Source of the DNA: Chitinophaga sp. LS1
Lineage (GTDB): Bacteria > Bacteroidota > Bacteroidia > Chitinophagales > Chitinophagaceae
Length of the DNA: 64,000 bases
Direction of reading: 5' to 3'
Assembly: GCF_034274695.1 (NCBI RefSeq)
Contig: NZ_CP128362.1
Coordinates: 3,722,501 to 3,786,500, forward strand
In this document: one piece after another, positions 63,610 through 64,000 of the stretch
How the letters are laid out: each line of letters begins with the position of its first letter
Position numbering within the stretch: the stretch's first letter is position 1
Made by a program: the position numbers and the translations under genes
Notes under the pieces: generated by a model
What the model saw: only the letters and a program-made list of their open reading frames with translations
Databases searched by the model: none
What the model was told of the DNA's origin: nothing

Positions 63610-63638
63610 CAGCGAGCGGGGCTCGCTGATAGAAATTC
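63600..63638. terminator. 18-bp perfect hairpin after the aroQ repeats
   Basis: A perfect 18-bp stem (63600-63617 with 63621-63638; core ATCAGCGAGC/GCTCGCTGAT) and a GGG loop. Its left arm overlaps the last repeat unit. It has no T run of its own. Confidence 0.6.
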
Positions 63639-63652
63639 GCGCCTCAAAAAAA

Positions 63653-63687
63653 AACGCTTTTCCCGCAGGGAAAAGCGTTTTTTTTTG
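63653..63687. terminator. Bidirectional terminator between aroQ and bioB
   Basis: AACGCTTTTCCC (63653-63664) pairs with GGGAAAAGCGTT (63668-63679) with a GCA loop, flanked by a long A run on one side and T run on the other. Confidence 0.9.
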
Positions 63688-63731
63688 ATACTATTTTAAT
63701 TACTTAAAATTTTAAATAATGCTTTATTATT

Positions 63732-64000
63732 TTAGAATATCGCCGCCTGAACCTCTTCACCCTTAAACGCCTCTCTTGGCTTCAATCCCAACAACTCAAA
63801 CATCATATGATCCTCTTCAAATGAAGGATTCGCCGTCGTCAACAACTTCTCACCCGTAAATATTGAATTCGCACCCGCCATAAAACACAGCGCCTGCTCA
63901 GACATACTCATCTCCGCACGTCCCGCACTCAACCTCACCATCGCTTTCGGCATCAAAATACGCGTCGTCGCAATCATCCTCACCATATCCCAAAACTGCA
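63732..64000 (-). CDS. bioB: Biotin synthase, C-terminal part (runs off window)
   Basis: The last 88 or so residues of BioB, whose frame stays open at the window edge. '[50 protein letters not shown]' matches the C-terminal barrel region of biotin synthase (the 'RLSAGR' and '[10 protein letters not shown]' blocks), including the Arg that coordinates the [2Fe-2S] cluster. The radical-SAM CxxxCxxC part is beyond the window. The enzyme inserts sulfur into dethiobiotin. Confidence 0.95.
   Translation of the reverse strand, partial: QFWDMVRMIATTRILMPKAMVRLSAGRAEMSMSEQALCFMAGANSIFTGEKLLTTANPSFEEDHMMFELLGLKPREAFKGEEVQAAIF

Overview
The window reads as chromosome of a Bacteroidota bacterium, most like the Chitinophagaceae (Chitinophaga or a close relative). 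Supporting this are a subtype-iii (Bacteroidota-type) type VI secretion system with TssN and TssO, a SusC/SusD pair, a TonB receptor with a carboxypeptidase-like N-domain, Mpl, YtxJ, DUF4230 and HU-CCDC81/SPOR proteins, and promoter boxes of the TAnnTTTG type. The genus is inference; no rRNA, tRNA, insertion sequence, CRISPR array or replication origin was recognised.

Region 1 (1-2400): the 3' part of a peroxiredoxin-fold protein without the expected cysteine, then two frameshifted genes behind an Hcp gene, all on the minus strand. This looks like a decaying hcp cassette. Region 2 (2400-19320): the T6SS locus. An 11-bp-periodic TTCGA array separates the minus-strand hcp from clpV-tssB-tssC. 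A TraN/VirB9-like exported protein and a lytic transglycosylase follow with overlapping codons, then an RDD-membrane protein with a large soluble domain. A minus-strand operon (PKD membrane protein, tssE, tssF) is divergent from tssG-tssN-tssK-tssO-hcp. Sheath, baseplate, tube, unfoldase and part of the Bacteroidota-specific membrane complex are present; VgrG, PAAR, effectors and any TssJ/L/M are not in the window.

Region 3 (19400-31250): a GntR regulator divergent from a secreted glycosidase across a perfect 16-bp palindrome; YceI; pantothenate kinase; an AraC regulator with an aldehyde dehydrogenase; a TonB receptor; and a glycolytic pair (pfkA-pyk). Region 4 (31500-45600): prolyl oligopeptidase, RmlD-like reductase, an HU-CCDC81/SPOR protein, a large TPR protein with an outer-membrane barrel, DoxX, a thioesterase, CinA, a 2-oxoacid dehydrogenase E2 and an RRM protein. 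Region 5 (45700-64000): a conserved protein of unknown function, DUF4230, a cupin, an AraC regulator, an S9 peptidase, a SusC-SusD-DUF4397 operon, a minus-strand run (mpl, exonuclease, polyprenol-phosphate glycosyltransferase, EamA exporter), a small lipoprotein with YtxJ, ubiX-aroQ and the 3' end of bioB.

A recurring feature crosses the window: imperfect tandem repeats (22-60 bp) in the gaps, several of which begin inside the 3' end of a gene (cinA, cupin, AraC, aroQ). Many convergent gene pairs are closed by long, near-perfect hairpins. Three of the longest open reading frames start inside such a hairpin or palindrome, so their starts were moved downstream here.
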